From contig JAHQRK010000004.1 of assembly GCA_019828595.1 (NCBI GenBank), positions 2,356,001-2,420,000 on the forward strand: DNA of 64,000 bases, in the 5' to 3' direction. The position numbers were made by a program, and so were the translations under genes. Origin of the DNA: Aphanomyces cochlioides (taxonomy: Eukaryota > Oomycota > Saprolegniomycetes > Saprolegniales > Verrucalvaceae). Shown here one piece after another: positions 32,775-48,279 of the stretch; the stretch's first letter is position 1, and the number at the start of each line of letters is the position of its first letter. The notes beneath the pieces are model-generated. The model was given only the letters and a program-made list of their open reading frames with translations, was not told the DNA's origin and made no database searches.

Positions 32775-34889
32775 ATGATGGTGTACACGTCGAGCTTCAC
32801 ATTGCAAACTTCCACTCCATCTGTTCCTATCTCGTCAGACTGGATCCTGGACTCTGGTGCTAGCGATCACTACTGCAACAAGGTTGCTTGGTTTAAGAAC
32901 CTAAGACCCCACGAAGGGGCTGTTCGAGCTGCTAACGGAGAAGAAATGCCAATTGAAGGATGCGGAACTGTTGTTCTTGAAATGAACACAACCGCTGGCA
33001 TCGTCTCAGTCACCCTTGATGACGTTTGGTACATCCCTACCATCCAGTTCAACTTGTTCTCCCTGCCAAGAGTCACGGAACGAGGATTCAGCATCAAGTT
33101 CATCCGCAATGCCTGCTTTATCACGCGTAATGATGAAGTATACGCGCAAGGCTTCAAGCACAACCTGCTTTATACGTTGGATATCGCCAATCCTCTTCCA
33201 ATTGTCCCCGATGAGCCTTCCCGGGATTTTTCAAACTTCTCTTTGGCTACGACTACATCTGTCGATGTCTGGCATGCTCGACTTGGTCATATCAGTGTCA
33301 AGCATACGAATAAGACACGTCAATACACTAAAGGGATTGATATTGATGACTGCAAACATCAATTTTGTGAAAGTTGCCTCGCTGGAAAACAATCGCGACT
33401 GCCCTTTCCACAGCGGTCATTAACCTCGTCTTCCGCGCCGTTTGATCTTGTTCACTCGGACATTTGTGGACCGATGCGTCATCCCTCCATCAGCAATCGA
33501 GCGCGATACTTTATCACGTTCACCGATGACTATTCGCGATATGGCTTCGTGTATTTTCTGAAGCACAAGTGGGAAGCTCTACAACGTTTTCAAGCCTTTA
33601 CAGCTTTCTGTCGCACGCAATTCGATCGACAAGTGCGTTGCCTTCGTTCTGACAATGGCGGAGAATACATTTCACATGCCTTCTCTACTTTCCTCATTGA
33701 GAACGGCATTCGCCATGAGAAGACAGTGCCCCACACTCCGCAACAAAATGGAGTCAGCGAACGAATGAATCGTACACTGGTCGAATGTGCTCGTGCTATG
33801 CTGCATTATTCGCATGTACCCTTGCAATTTTGGGCTGAAGCTGTAGCTCATGCTATGTACCTACGAAACCGCTCGTACTCTTCATCCACACCCGGTACAA
33901 CACCCTTTGAACGCCTCTGGAAATCCAAACCAGACCTATCCCAACTGCGCATTTTTGGATGTGAAGCCTATGCTCTTATTGATGAAAGTGCTCGCTCCAA
34001 GTTTGCATCCAGAACTATTCGTACAATGTACGTTGGGAATGAGCCTAATGTCAAGGGATACCATTTGTACTGTCAGAAATTCTTCGTCAGTCGGAACGTT
34101 AAATTTAATGAAGCGAATTCCTACCATGCGAATTCTCCTTCTCCGCTTCTCTTGCCCGCGCAAGACAATTTTGCTGATGAAGATTCTCCAAGAGATGAAA
34201 GTCCCCCACCTCCACGACGCTCGACTCGTATTCGTCGACCTCCAACGCGATTCATGGATACAACTCCAGTTTTCCAACCTGCTGCGAGTTCACCTCCACA
34301 AAGCTCTTCTGTCCCGACATCTGAACAACATGAAGATGTCATTGACGACTCTGTGTCCAATGCTCAAGAGGATGTCAACACGATGATTGAAGACACTTCA
34401 ACTTCGATCCCGGTTGCTATCGACGACTCTGAGGATATGGACGTATCCATTATCTATGATGCACCTTTCCTGCGTCGTAGACCTCGTGAAGAAACTATTG
34501 ACGAAGACTTTGAAACAGAAGACGACATAATCGTTTTTAAACGTCAACGTATTCTTGTTGCATTTGCTGTTCACTCTACTGGCCTCCCTACAACTATTCA
34601 ACAAGCACATTCTTCACCAGAACGAGAAGAATGGATCAAGGCCACTGATGCTGAATACGACTCTCTCATGGAACATGAAACCTGGACTCTTTGCGATCTA
34701 CCCCCTGGTCGCAAACCCATTGGTTGTCGGTGGTTATTTACCAAGAAATATTCTGCCGATGGTTCTCTCTTGCGATACAAAGCACGCCTTGTTGCTCAAG
34801 GTTTTACTCAAGTTGCTGGTATCGACTATACGGACATTTTTGCTCCTGTGATTCGTACGTCAAGTATTCGCTCTCGATTCCTATTTTAA
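32775..34889 (+). CDS. Copia pol: protease, integrase and start of RT
   Basis: 704 codons. Aspartic protease WILDSGASDHYCN; GAG-pre-integrase VWHARLGHISVKH with the HHCC zinc module ending CESCLAGKQ; integrase core with DDE residues in DLVHSDICGPM, RSDNGGEYIS and the Glu of HTPQQNGVSERMNR; FWAEAVAHAMYLRNR; an acidic Ser/Pro-rich linker; then the RT entry EWIKATDAEYDSL and ARLVAQGFTQVAGIDYTDIF. It stops just after PVIRTSSIR, where the RT fingers should continue. The first 150 residues and integrase look intact. Confidence 0.9.
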   Translation: MMVYTSSFTLQTSTPSVPISSDWILDSGASDHYCNKVAWFKNLRPHEGAVRAANGEEMPIEGCGTVVLEMNTTAGIVSVTLDDVWYIPTIQFNLFSLPRVTERGFSIKFIRNACFITRNDEVYAQGFKHNLLYTLDIANPLPIVPDEPSRDFSNFSLATTTSVDVWHARLGHISVKHTNKTRQYTKGIDIDDCKHQFCESCLAGKQSRLPFPQRSLTSSSAPFDLVHSDICGPMRHPSISNRARYFITFTDDYSRYGFVYFLKHKWEALQRFQAFTAFCRTQFDRQVRCLRSDNGGEYISHAFSTFLIENGIRHEKTVPHTPQQNGVSERMNRTLVECARAMLHYSHVPLQFWAEAVAHAMYLRNRSYSSSTPGTTPFERLWKSKPDLSQLRIFGCEAYALIDESARSKFASRTIRTMYVGNEPNVKGYHLYCQKFFVSRNVKFNEANSYHANSPSPLLLPAQDNFADEDSPRDESPPPPRRSTRIRRPPTRFMDTTPVFQPAASSPPQSSSVPTSEQHEDVIDDSVSNAQEDVNTMIEDTSTSIPVAIDDSEDMDVSIIYDAPFLRRRPREETIDEDFETEDDIIVFKRQRILVAFAVHSTGLPTTIQQAHSSPEREEWIKATDAEYDSLMEHETWTLCDLPPGRKPIGCRWLFTKKYSADGSLLRYKARLVAQGFTQVAGIDYTDIFAPVIRTSSIRSRFLF

Positions 34890-34892
34890 GTC

Positions 34893-35787
34893 AAAAGGCT
34901 TTGTTCAGCTGAAGACTGACCCCTGCATCTATTTTCAACGTACAAGACAAGGTTTAGTGTTGGTGGGCGTCTACGTTGACGACTTCATTCTACTCTCTAC
35001 AAGCACTGCTGTGCTTGAGACCACCAAACGCAACTTAAGTTCTCGATTTCACATGAAAGACCTTGGCAACTTGACTTTTTGCCTTGGTATAGAAGTCGAC
35101 CGACTACAAGATGGATCAATTTTTCTCCATCAGCGCAAGTACATTTTGGATTTACTCGCTACACACGGGTTTACAGACTGCAATCCAATCTCGACTCCTC
35201 AAGCAAGTTCAGCTACAAGTTCTTCTACGGCTTCATCACCGTTGCCTTTCCGCCAAGTGGTGGGCGAACTTCTGTATCTGACTACGACAACTCGTCCCGA
35301 CATAGCCTATACTGTAACTTTGCTGTCAAGACACCTCAATGAACCTGCTGAAGAACATCAACAGATAGCAAAACGCGTATTACGCTACCTCAAAGGAACA
35401 CAAGAGTATGGTCGACTATACTCCAAGTCTGACAAAGAAGATTTTACGATCGATCTCTATGTTGACGCCGACTATGCGAACGACATTTCTACTCGACGAT
35501 CGACTTCTGGCTCCCTTCTCTTTCTCAACGGATGCTTGATTTCGTGGAAATCAAAGCTACAGAATATCGTTGCTCTTTCGACTTGTGAAGCCGAGTACAT
35601 TTCAATGTCCTATGGTCTCCAAGAAGCACTCTGGCTCAAGTCTCTACTCGAAGAACTCCAATTGGTTATCAAGTTACCCATCAACGTTTACGAAGACAAC
35701 CAAAGCACTATCAAGATGGCTGAGAATCCAACTCTTCAACAAAGGACTAAGCATATCGATGTCCGCCATCACTTCATCCGGATCTAG
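34893..35787 (+). pseudogene. Copia RT palm-C and RNase H, truncated
   Basis: Resumes at FVQLKTDPCIYFQRTRQGLV and VGVYVDDFILL (the YVDD catalytic box), then MKDLGNLTFCLGIEV and PDIAYTVTLLSRHLNEP. The RNase H part has LYVDADYANDISTRRST, CEAEYISMSYG and EDNQSTIKMAENP. The RT segment between TSSIR and FVQLKTD, containing the first catalytic Asp, is deleted. The stop at 35787 comes from a one-base shift; the tail (MLADILTKALPKPKFEEH) continues in another frame to about 36035. Confidence 0.85.
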
Positions 35788-35937
35788 TCAAGCAGCGCAT
35801 CGTCAAGATCAACTACTGCCAAACCAACTCAATGCTCGCTGACATTCTCACGAAGGCTCTACCCAAACCCAAGTTTGAAGAGCACATGCCGAAGCTTGTG
35901 ACCTCCATTCCCCCAAGCAACAATGAAGAAACGTCTC

Positions 35938-35950
35938 GATTAGAGGGGAG
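35938..35950 (+). other. Copia polypurine tract
   Basis: GATTAGAGGGGAG immediately precedes the 3' LTR, the expected place for plus-strand priming. Confidence 0.7.
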
Positions 35951-36770
35951 TGTTGAGGAACGTGTCGCCAGTGTGCGCCAAATATTTGATCCCCCCAATC
36001 AAATGTTTGGTGCACACACACGTCACTTAATCTAGCGTTCTCCATCGTCTCATTGGCGACGGCCACACGCATTGCCGGCACGACTACACTGTCTACTTCA
36101 AGAACAAGCTTTCATTTTCACTTAGTTATGCATATACTCTAGTGTAGTCTTACATTTTAGTCTATTGTAGGGGCATATTGGGATTGTACACTTTCTGACA
36201 AAATAGACATTTTCCGCTGATTTCCATCCCCTCAAAGAAAATTTTATTGTGTAGGAATGACTAGTTCAGAGCGCTTTCTGTCCTCTCTATAAAACGCTAC
36301 GACTCACACATTAAGCATTCCGAACGACAAAGTTATGGGAAAAAAACATGAGTTGACTTGTATTTTGCGGTGACTGATGACTCTCTTCTTGCCGATGCCG
36401 ATCGTGAAGGCGATTTGCTTGACGTTCTCTCTGAAAATGAATAAAATGATGGAAAACGATAATTTGTTTAACTGAATAAATCTATATATTACATCATTTA
36501 TAACCAATCAATTGAGCTAAAGTTTCACCTAACCCTCAAGGACAGTTTACATGACAAATCATTTTTTTCAGTCTCATTATTCCTTCTGGGAATACCTATA
36601 CAAATTCGACGTCATAAAAACATTTTTTCAGAAAATCTTAATTATTTTATATTTTTTGTTTTGTCGAAAAAGATTAATATATGATTGAGATACAGCCAAT
36701 CAAAGTGGTGTATCTTCCCATTCAGCCCCCACAATAACTTGATCATCTCACTTTCCATTTCACCTCAAGA
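35951..36770 (+). repeat. Copia 3' LTR, split by a MITE
   Basis: LTR parts 35951-36164 and 36735-36770 flank the insertion at 36165-36734. The last 35 bp (ACTTGATCATCTCACTTTCC and onward to CCTCAAGA) match the end of the 5' LTR with one difference. TTTTC follows. Confidence 0.9.
36165..36734. mobile_element. 570-bp TA-flanked MITE nested in the Copia 3' LTR
   Basis: Bounded by TA on both sides (36163-36164 and 36735-36736; the empty site has a single TA at 31162-31163). Ends are inverted: TTGTAGGGGC..ATTGGGA..TACAC at the left and, read from the right end, TTGTGGGGGCTGAATGGGA..TACACC, about 27 bp with a few mismatches. The interior is AT-rich with no coding capacity. The TA target suggests mobilisation by a Tc1/mariner-type transposase. 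Confidence 0.88.
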
Positions 36771-36775
36771 TTTTC

Positions 36776-37641
36776 CTCTCCCAGCCAATTCGGGCAGTCT
36801 ATCCATCTGTTTCATTGAATTAGCTTAGCCATTGCGGTGGAGATGCTCTTATCGCTGAGTGCGGTGGGAAGAGTGTAAGTAGAAGATATTCCATTGATCT
36901 TACTCGAAGTGAATCATGATGGACAGAACGCCAAAAGCGCAAGCGGTGTGCAATTGCAAATGCCGCTCGACGATCGTCGTTTCGCTCAATTTGTACTCAT
37001 GCAATGACATTCAAAGCACCTGTCTGCAGCTTCTTGTGCACGCTTTTCGCCTTTCCAGACCGTGCTGTGCAATGCGTCGCACGTTTGGTCTGACGCATGC
37101 AGGCCGCATACAATGCGGATTGTCGACCACACCCTCATATCAATGGGACCATATGCCCTCATGAGACCCGACTCCATGCGTTGTTTCACGAATCCAGGCT
37201 GGAATCGACAGCTAAAACGCACTTTGTGGACAAGTCAGCATCCCATGACATCTGAATTCGCTCGTCACCAGAAGCCTCGAGGTGGACAGGAAGGACCACA
37301 GTCCGCCGCAGCAATTCCTCACCCCTCGAGGCACAAATGCGTTGTTTCTTGTCAGCCTCGTCCTCCTGGCTGGGCTTTGCGCTATGGCCAACGGGGCGAG
37401 CGATGTAATCCTGACCAGCAAGTAGTGAAATTTGTGGTGGCGAGCTCCAGTTTGGACGTCGCCAGTCGTCTCAAGAGACATCTTGGATAGATGCAGTCCG
37501 AACGCGAGAGAAACTTAAGACTGGCGTGGTGTCACGTGTAGGCTGTCCGCCAGCGTCTCTCGTACGGGTAAAGTGTTTCGTCGAATAGCACCCACGCATT
37601 ACGCCCACCTCGCCAGTTCGGTATCGCTGCGGAAGACAGAG
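36776..37641. other. Spacer between the Copia element and START-FYVE copy 3
   Basis: A 143-codon frame (37062-37490) has no recognisable features. Nothing else is supported. The last 60 bp upstream of 37642 probably include the copy 3 promoter, but no CCAAT box is evident there. Confidence 0.3.
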
Positions 37642-39039
37642 ATGAGCACATTAAAGCTCCCATTGTCCGACGATTTCTTCCGCATTCCTCCCTTGAGCGC
37701 TGAGCAGATTGAAGAGTACCGCTCGATCGGTAGGCAGGCTGCTGCGGACTTGGTGCGATGACTCGAGACCGCTCATGTCTGACGCGAATCTTACTTAGGT
37801 GCAATTCATCGACTTGACCGGCGGAGCTGTCGACTGGACATTCCATTCCAAGAACTCGTCAGCGACGATGTATGCCTCGCGTTGCGATGGCGTGCCGATC
37901 TTTCGAGCATGTGCGAAACTCGAAGCTGCTTTGGAAGATGTGATCTCCATCTTTCTGACGCCGACAACCTCCGAAACGCGGCAAATCATGGCAGCATACA
38001 TGCCCGTCTTCCTTGACAAAGTGCGTCTCCTCAACATCACAATGCCGACACAGGACAATCCCCACTACTATCAAAGTCTCAACTGGACCATCCTCAAGAC
38101 TCCACTTGGCGGCGTCATTATGAAACACCGCGATCTCATCTACGTCGAGGTACGGGCACAATACAGACGCCGTCATGTTCATCTGGGACTGTAGCACCAA
38201 GAAGAAGTAACAATCAATGGGAAGCGCGCCTGGCTTCGAGCGCTGACGCACGTGGACATTCCAGGCTGTCCATCTTTGGAAGATCGCTATGGGATCGTTC
38301 GCGGCGAGTTTCTTCATACAGGCTCTGTGTATACGGAGACGGACGTGCCCGGTGCCTTGGAAAACATTGCCATCCATCACAACCGGCCAAACGGCAAGCT
38401 GACAGGCGCAGTGGGCGACTTCTTGATGAGCAAAGTGACGAATTCCCACTACAGAGCAATCAAGGAAGCCGAGCAAGTCGTGCGAGCACACCAACTGAGT
38501 CGCTTGGAGATGATCGCCAAGCACCATTTGCCCCCCGTGCCACGGACAGGCAAGTGTGAAGTGTGCCTCAAGAAGCTTGGCGTCTTGAACGACAAGGATT
38601 ACTGCCGTCGATGCGCCAAGGTGCGTTCCCCTTGCGCACTACAGCGAGGAAACTCATCAAGATGTAGATCGTCTGCATGAAATCCTGCAGCAAGGTGTGG
38701 AAGTTCCTCAAGTCGGGTATTCAAGTCCGTGCTCGAGTCTGTCGGGTGTGCTCGAATGCCGCCAAGCATACCAAACTTGGCGACTCCAACTATGGCTCCT
38801 TCCACACACAAAGCGAAGGCTATTCGCTCACTTCGTCGGACGAGAGCGTGGCGACTTCCGAGGCATTCTCGTGCTATACTGGCTCAAGCTATGCTCCTTC
38901 GATCGTCATCGAGTCACCCACGGCGATCTCGCTGGATGAAACCTACGCTCGCGTTGAAAGTGCCGCCAAAGCAATCGAACTTGCCGAACTGTCAGACACA
39001 TCACGGGCGAAAGAAGCCCCCTTTGGCACTTTTGCATAA
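37642..39039 (+). CDS. START + FYVE-like zinc finger protein, copy 3 (intact)
   Basis: Probable lipid-binding protein; START domains bind sterols/phospholipids and FYVE fingers target phosphoinositide-rich membranes. Exons: 37642-37752, 37799-38149, 38195-38620, 38668-39039, all in frame; 419 residues. MSTLKLPLSDDFFRIPPLSA, then START (about 38-225: GAVDWTFHSKNSSATMYASR, MPTQDNPHYYQSLNWTILKT, RAWLRALTHVDIPGC, VVRAHQLSRLEM). The finger (about 264-320) has CEVCLKKLGVLNDKDYCRRC, VCMKSCSKVWKFLKSGIQ and RVCRVC. The canonical WxxD and RRHHCR motifs are missing (KDYCRR instead), so PI3P binding is doubtful. C-terminus Ser-rich, ending APFGTFA. Intron positions match copies 1 and 2. Confidence 0.88.
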
Positions 39040-39772
39040 ACTTATTCCATGGTTAAAGCTTGTAATCTCTCAGACGTGCGGCCACGGATGCTGTCTGAAT
39101 CGACGCAGCGTTACGACGTCACAGGCCAGACTGATGCTCGTCAATTGTTGATTCAACACTCCAGAGTACTGTAGAGTGACACCGACTCTTCACGAATGAC
39201 CACGTCATTTCAAACTTGCTTGCAACCATCGAGTTAATGTGGCTTTGATGGCTTGTCTCGGCGACTTTTGTGCTGAAAAGATGGCGGTGAGAGGTGATCT
39301 TGTCCTGTGCAGTGGAATTTCTCGCAAGAAGAGCCGCGAGATGCAAATTCTGCACGAGACGAACATTGCTCTCATGCCAGAACCACGAGGTGCACACGTT
39401 GGCCAGTCGAGACGGTAAGATTTTACGACTACTTTCGACGCCACACCTCTGAAGATTATAGTTGCGTCGCAAGATAATTCACCGTGCTTGGCACGCTGCA
39501 CGCTCACCATCTCGCCTCGCATCGCCATCGTTACTACAGTCAAGAAGAGCATTGCATAAGTTTCATCGTGAGCTCGACTTTGCAGCATTAGCTTGCTAAA
39601 AAATTGTCAACTGGACAAGGAGAGGCTCAAGGGAGGCTCGGAGGGAGAAGACGACAACGAGGGACAGAGGCACAGAGAAACCCTCGGATAAGTCATACCT
39701 GAGTCGACGTGGATTTCATGAATATGTGTCATTGCTTAATAGTTCAATCTCGAGTAGGGCGAGCTTCTACTT
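39040..39772. other. Intergenic region, no gene seen
   Basis: Short minus-strand frames (39119-39588) have no domain or consistent codon pattern. A purine-rich stretch (GGAGAGGCTCAAGGGAGGCT near 39620) is present. Convergent 3' ends of START-FYVE copy 3 and the protease. Confidence 0.3.
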
Positions 39773-41090
39773 TTACAAAATCGGGGTTTCAGGCGACTTG
39801 ATTTCAGTCACGACTCGGTTTCGGCGGCGGTAGTACCAGTAGACGAGACATCCAACGAGGCCAATGCCAAGCAACGAACCACCAGCGATCATGAGAATGA
39901 CTGCCCATGTCATCGTCTTGCCTGAAAAGTCGAGGACGTTCTCGCCGCCGGCGCAAACGCCACCGTTTTTGCAGTAGAACGTGATAGCTTTGTCCTTGAC
40001 GTAGTACGTCGTGTAGTAGATCTTGAGGAACGTGTCGCCGAGAATCCATCGGTCTGCGAGACTACCAGAGGCAGGATTTCTTTGGATTTGGACGGCGATT
40101 TCTTTTTCAGAGTAGACCCACGAATAGTCCCAAGAATTGAGCACGAATTTCTTGTCGGTGCCCATGGTTAGAGTGATCTTGGGCAAGGGAATGTCCTTAG
40201 GACAGACGTAATATCCATAGTCAGTGTTGTAAGTGCAGCCGCCGTCAACGCCAGGTTTGAGGTACGTCGCGGCAAACTAACGACGACTCAAGCATGAGTA
40301 CAACCAACTCAGATCACCGCATTACCTTTTTGAAAATGGTACTTGGCATTGAAAGAAACGTTGTGCCCGAGTCCACGATGGCTAGACAATTGGACGATGA
40401 GCATGGCTTTGAGTAGTTGCTGTCGTTTTCGACAAGGAATTGCGAGATTTGAATCGTCCAGTGTTCGGTTTCGTTGAGGGGAAACGTGTACCCGACCATG
40501 TTGTTGCTCGAGATAAGTTGATCGTCAACTCCATTCAAGACAAGCTTCGAGCCAGCTTGGTTCTCCTTGGCGGTCAAGTACATGCTAAAACTGTCGAGGT
40601 ATTGAATCGGGTACGAAGTTGAGATGTTTGAAGTCGCATACGTCGATATGGATGGAAAAGCCAAACCGAGAATGCCTTGATTGCCGTCTGTCAAGACTGT
40701 CGATTTCACGCCGACGCTGTACAAAAGATTGGGAATGTCCAGTGATCCAAGTGTAAACTTGGCAGTGTTGGCTTCGAGACAGACATTCCCAGAGCCGTAT
40801 ACGATAGTCTTCAACCCTGTTGGGCACGTCGTGGTGTTGATACACTTAGCGGGCGCAATGTCACTACATGAGATCCACAAGTCGGACGATCCTGTGTCCA
40901 CTAGAACGCTGAACGTACGGCCATCAATCGAGATTGGAGCGAGAAATTGCGTCGCTTTCTTGTTCACAAGGTCAACAGAGCCCGAGACAGCGAGCGACCG
41001 TCGCACGAGAGGAACCTCGACACGTTCAAAGCTCAGCACGGCGACAAAAGCCAGCGAAAGGAGTGCAATGGAGCGCTGGCTAGTCTTCAT
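39773..41090 (-). CDS. Membrane-anchored pepsin-like aspartic protease
   Basis: Two exons on the minus strand, 41090-40326 and 40276-39773, phase 0; 422 residues. Start chosen at MKTSQRSIALLSLAFVAVLS, which gives a signal peptide; the frame is open to 41198 but upstream is polar. Pepsin-type active sites: VDTGSSDLWISC (about residues 75-86) and AIVDSGTTFLSMPS (about 236-249). ILGDTFLKIYYTTYY is the C-terminal pepsin block. One TM helix near the end (TWAVILMIAGGSLLGIGLVG) is followed by a basic YYRRRNR cytosolic tail, so the catalytic domain faces the lumen or outside. Several Asn-x-Ser/Thr sites. Likely a type I vacuolar or cell-surface protease; substrates unknown. Confidence 0.92.
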
Positions 41091-42669
41091 GCAGTCAGGT
41101 CGAAACCAAGAGGAATGTTCAATGTTGTTCGGTGTGCAACTCGTTATCCGGATAATGTCGTAATAATTTTGTCCAGTTGACAATCCAGTGTCAGACAAAA
41201 ATTTGCGCGCGGAAAATCAAGTGAAGAACGCTCTGGACGAGAAGAAAGGACGATGCGATCTCGTGCGAAGGGAAGGACGAAGGTGGAAGAATGCATGGTC
41301 AAGGAATGGCTCTCTGTCGATTCTCTAGCTGGAATACTTCGTGCTGGACTCATCTTCACTCGGTGAAATGCCGTGATCGTCATGCGACTCCATCAGGACT
41401 TTCTCCATGATGCTCTCATGAGGAAAGACTGTCTGCACAGCGATTGCCGGATGAAAGCGACCAGAAAGGCAAGCGCAAGTACGATGACAACTTCTTGTCT
41501 TCTCAGATATTGAACTCCCCTCGTCCGCACCACGGTGGACAGATGGATGTGCAGTACAGAGTCATGTTCCATGAAAGGCGACATGTTGTGGTGTTCAACC
41601 CAATCCTTTGGGTGTATGCGCTGTGAGTATCCGTCCCTGTTGCAACTCGTACGAGACCGCATTGGCGAGGCGAGAAACGACCAAGATGGCTTTCTCATCA
41701 AGCCAACCTGATATTCGAATCGTCATTGCCGCCAATTTGTATATACACTCGAGTTACGCAGCGAGTCAGCGAATGAGTACGCCACCGCGCGACATTCAAG
41801 AAATCTCATCAGCATCCACCACAAATGAGCGGCTGGCAAAAGCTCCAGATGGACTCACAGCGCTCCTGGGTGCCACGCTTCTCACTGTCATTCCAGTCAC
41901 ACAGTAACACTCGACATCACTCGTGCTCCTCGATTCATTCCACTTGACCACTCTGCCCTATCATCGACTTCTATGCCAACAAATCTGCGTCCATTTCGTT
42001 CTTTGATACGTCAATCGCCTCAATTGTCATCTACAGACCTTCCTCCATCGTCATGTCTTTGCACGGCAGCTGGATCCAGCGCCAGGCGGCGCTCTCTAGC
42101 ATTGTTGTGTCCTCGACTTCCATGGTATTCCCAACGTCCAGCTTTCAAACTTCCCCCCAAAATCATCTCCAATTTAAAAAAGGGACGCGACGACGACGAC
42201 TATGCGGTTAATTATCTCATGTCATGACTCCTTCTCTCAATTCAGAAGAGCCCTCCAGCCAACTCTCATCCCAGCGCTCAGTCATATCAAATCTAGACTT
42301 GCATCAGGTCCAGCATGCTTTGATCGCCAATGCCGATCGCTCCTAGACAAATTGCATGTTGTTTGGTCAGCGTAGTGTGGCGCGCGACCTGTCGCTTGCC
42401 CGCTACGTCATCGAATTTACACTTGAATAAAGTAAATTATGTGTTCTGTCTCGTCCGAGCTACATGTGGGAAACGAGGGAATTAATTGAGCGTCGGATTT
42501 AAATAAATTTCCCGAAGAATTTTATTTTATTTTAGATAAATGTATTAAATTACAGAGTGAAATGTATCAAATTCAAGTGGGATGAGAATAAAAAGATGTG
42601 TGGATTAAAATAGGCTGTGGACATGTATTTTTAATTGATTAAAATATTTCTGGTGACCAGCGCAAGCCC
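41091..42669. other. Intergenic region with a weak coding fragment
   Basis: A plus-strand stretch near 41423-41626 reads like protein (DESDQKGKRKYDDNFLSSQ; MDVQYRVMFHERRHVVVFNP), and another frame gives YPSLLQLVRDRIGEARNDQD near 41628-41704. I could not connect them to an ATG, so this may be a gene fragment or chance. 42430-42660 is AT-rich, probably the promoter of the chromatin remodeller. Nothing else seen. Confidence 0.25.
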
Positions 42670-48234
<5,565 letters not shown>

Positions 48235-48279
48235 TGTAACATGATCCATTGTGTCGGTTGTTTCTCTGTCATTAAATAC

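Larger units (their letters stand above)
30951..36770 (+). mobile_element. Copia-type LTR retrotransposon, full-length but defective
   Basis: Two LTRs in direct orientation, each beginning TGTTGAGG and ending CCTCAAGA. They are flanked by a perfect 5-bp target duplication TTTTC (30946-30950 and 36771-36775). PBS, gag, protease, integrase, RT and RNase H occur in Copia order. The coding region has a nonsense codon, several single-base shifts and a deletion in the RT core, so it cannot act autonomously. The two LTRs differ at about six positions over ~247 bp by eye. The 3' LTR is split by a nested 570-bp MITE. Confidence 0.93.

Noticed and set aside
36735..36770. Second Copia leader, suggesting a tandem element
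   Set aside because: The 35-bp match beyond the MITE is the end of the LTR itself (CCTCAAGA, followed by the TTTTC duplication), so the LTR is simply interrupted.
39119..39588. 127-codon minus-strand ORF after START-FYVE copy 3
   Set aside because: No domain, overlapping ORFs in other frames, and no splice-consistent extension.
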